Below, in pieces: positions 12,495-12,558 of a DNA stretch of 12,558 bases (the first letter of the stretch is position 1; every line of letters begins with the position of its first letter). A program made the position numbers and the translations under genes. Below the pieces are notes generated by a model. The model was given only the letters and a program-made list of their open reading frames with translations, was not told the DNA's origin and searched no databases. The DNA lies in the NCBI GenBank assembly GCA_023459675.1, contig JAEWTC010000008.1:1-12558 (forward strand), given 5' to 3'. Origin of the DNA: Bacillota bacterium (GTDB lineage Bacteria > Bacillota > Clostridia > Christensenellales > Aristaeellaceae).

Positions 12495-12558
12495 TCAGTC
12501 CTGCGGTACGATGTCGCAGCTGGGGTTTTCCGGATCCTTGGGCGCGGGCGGCAGGTAT
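12495..12558 (-). CDS. 3' end of an unidentified minus-strand gene
   Basis: The minus-strand frame is open from the window edge and reads YLPPAPKDPENPSCDIVPQD then TGA, a plausible Pro/Asp-rich C-terminal tail. The terminator at 12421-12467 lies directly downstream in the same direction, supporting a real gene end. With only 20 or so codons the family cannot be named. Confidence 0.5.
   Translation of the reverse strand, partial: YLPPAPKDPENPSCDIVPQD

Overview
The window is GC-rich DNA with low-GC-phylum (Firmicutes) style signals: near-consensus TTGACA/TATAAT promoters, AGGAGG ribosome binding sites, an LQGC lipoprotein signal, a PadR regulator and many four-base ATGA gene overlaps. It most resembles a GC-rich gut or rumen Clostridia lineage (inference; no rRNA or marker gene is present). 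No tRNA, rRNA, CRISPR array, transposase or phage gene was seen.

Layout. (1) 1-622: the 3' end of a sodium:solute symporter, then a strong bidirectional terminator. (2) 668-1404, minus strand: a predicted lipoprotein with its own consensus promoter. (3) 1431-4010, minus strand: an autoregulated-looking operon of padR, a small protein with a cytoplasmic head and one membrane module, a three-module membrane protein and an eight-module membrane protein. All three membrane proteins are built from one ~51-residue module ending in WWPLS, and the genes are joined by short overlaps. (4) 4011-4955: a mostly non-coding, repeat-rich stretch. It holds one 57-codon gene for a membrane or secreted peptide carrying the GG(S)DGPTA motif of Na+-pumping decarboxylase beta subunits, followed by tandem repeats and a distant terminator. 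(5) 4956-7909, minus strand: a COG2509-type FAD protein, a PHP-domain phosphoesterase and a LysE-family exporter, each with a plausible promoter. (6) 8066-10507, plus strand: a two-gene pectin operon, GH28 then GH105, neither with a signal peptide, so imported oligogalacturonides are probably cut in the cytoplasm. (7) 10512-12308: a GNAT acetyltransferase and a radical SAM enzyme, divergently transcribed from promoters that share one ATTATAAT box. (8) 12421-12558: a strong terminator and the 3' end of a minus-strand gene.

The most unusual items are the modular WWPLS membrane protein operon under PadR control and the small GGSDGPTA peptide with its repeat-laden 3' region. The rest is ordinary accessory metabolism.
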